Assembly: GCF_039822285.1 (NCBI RefSeq)
Contig: NZ_JBAJEY010000004.1
Location: 1-64,000, forward strand
DNA from: Thiofaba sp039822285
GTDB lineage: Bacteria > Pseudomonadota > Gammaproteobacteria > Halothiobacillales > Halothiobacillaceae
DNA: 64,000 nucleotides
Reading direction: 5' to 3'
A program made the position numbers and the translations under genes. This document shows positions 63,218 through 64,000 of the stretch, one piece after another. Position 1 is the first letter of the stretch. Every line of letters starts with the position of its first letter. Under the pieces are notes generated by a model, which made no database searches, was not told the DNA's origin, and worked only from the letters and a program-made list of their open reading frames with translations.

Positions 63218-64000
63218 ATGGCTACGGTGCCTTATTTCGTCATCAGCCCCAACACCGTGCTTAGCCTGGTGGGTCTTGTGCACGGTCCGGACAAGACAGA
63301 GCCCACCCCCGCCGAAGATTGGCGACAAGCCGTGGTGGACGTGGTCATCCCTGCCCGCAATGAGCAGGCGAACATCGTCCTGGCCCTCGAATGCCTGCTC
63401 CAGCAGACCCTGAAGCCGCGCAAGGTGGTGCTGGTGGACGATGGCAGCGAGGATCACACGGTCGAGTACGCGCAGCGCTTCGCTGCAGAGAACGGTTTGG
63501 CCCTCGAGGTGATCCGGCGTGCCCACTCGATCGGCAAGACCCCCACCATCAAGCGCCAGTCGCGCGAGTCGGATGCCGACGTCGAACTGGTGCTGGACGC
63601 CGACACGGTCTTGGTCGAGGGCAACTACATCGAGCGTCTGGTCCAGGAGCTTTATCAGGGGGTGGGCATTGCCAGTGCGTGCGGGGTGGTGCAGCCCATG
63701 CGCGAAAAGGATCGCCGTGCGCGCATCCAGGGGGAGCGGATCGCCTCCTTCCTGCAGCACAACCCCGATGTTTCGCTCTACCAGCCTGCCGGTACCTGGT
63801 GGCACCGGTTCAACCGCAACATCACCAACCTCTACCGGGGGGAGCTGTACGCCTTCCTCCAGCGTTTCGTTTACCGCGGGCAGATGATGACCTTCGGCAG
63901 CATCACCAACCCGGTGGGCTGTGCCGTGGCCTACCGGCGCAAATACATCAAGGACCTGTTCGATACCTACGAGCCCATCCTCGGGGATGACCTCACCAAC
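63218..64000 (+). CDS. Family 2 glycosyltransferase (3' end outside window)
   Basis: 261 residues are visible from ATG 63218 (MATVPYFVISP) with no stop before the window edge. GT2 motifs: VVIPARNEQANIV, VLVDDGSEDHT, VLDADTVLVEGN. The protein probably continues into further catalytic and transmembrane segments. It begins 3 bases after the epimerase stop, so both are likely one unit. Polysaccharide or glycan product unknown. Confidence 0.85.
   Translation, partial: MATVPYFVISPNTVLSLVGLVHGPDKTEPTPAEDWRQAVVDVVIPARNEQANIVLALECLLQQTLKPRKVVLVDDGSEDHTVEYAQRFAAENGLALEVIRRAHSIGKTPTIKRQSRESDADVELVLDADTVLVEGNYIERLVQELYQGVGIASACGVVQPMREKDRRARIQGERIASFLQHNPDVSLYQPAGTWWHRFNRNITNLYRGELYAFLQRFVYRGQMMTFGSITNPVGCAVAYRRKYIKDLFDTYEPILGDDLTN

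Overview
This is a GC-rich chromosomal segment of a gammaproteobacterium. That placement rests on the tuf-S10-spc-alpha ribosomal order, priA next to argS and a SPOR protein, the PilS/PilR pair behind a small zinc-ribbon protein, divergent uvrA/ssb, and gmk-rpoZ-spoT-ridA. The genus cannot be fixed from the sequence alone. No rRNA, tRNA or CRISPR array is visible.

Layout. (1) 1-14262: end of tuf, then 26 ribosomal-protein genes plus secY and rpoA, all on the + strand and closely packed. A promoter-hairpin block lies between rpsJ and rplC, a second promoter lies before rpsM, and a terminator follows rplQ. The usual rpmJ gene is absent between secY and rpsM. (2) 14360-23965: rpsT (-), priA, argS, an FtsN-like SPOR protein, a small cupin (-), an LpxH-like phosphoesterase, and pilR/pilS/zinc-ribbon protein (-). 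(3) 24065-27960: sucCD and a glutamine-dependent nadE whose reading frame contains two copies of a palindromic repeat. (4) 27968-34224: five membrane or glycosyltransferase genes, probably for lipid-linked sugar transfer. (5) 34325-45650: a tad (Flp pilus) locus with two Flp pilins, prepilin peptidase, TadG, two TadE-like proteins, TadZ/CpaE, TadA/CpaF, TadB, TadC and two TPR lipoproteins. Its front half is broken: the N-terminal part of an ATPase runs directly into the last ~75 codons of the secretin, and CpaB/RcpC is missing. (6) 45698-53432: uvrA (-), ssb, a glycine-zipper lipoprotein, gmk, rpoZ, spoT and ridA. (7) 53433-54122: a gene-free 620-bp structure with perfect inverted ends and long internal palindromes. 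(8) 54123-64000: a late acyltransferase and a TtcA-like enzyme (-), pip-dtd, a TerC-family protein (-), ydcH, an ORF-less group II intron remnant just behind the ydcH terminator, an FNR-like protein/hydrolase/ABC exporter set (-), and an epimerase with a glycosyltransferase that runs off the window.

Together the conserved parts cover translation, Sec export, replication restart, NAD and TCA metabolism and the stringent response. The accessory parts are the glycosyltransferase cassette, the Tad locus and several repeat or intron relics. The most informative anomalies are the ATPase/secretin junction in the Tad locus, the repeat copies read in frame inside nadE, the inverted-repeat element at 53.4-54.1 kb and the intron remnant at 58.5-58.8 kb.
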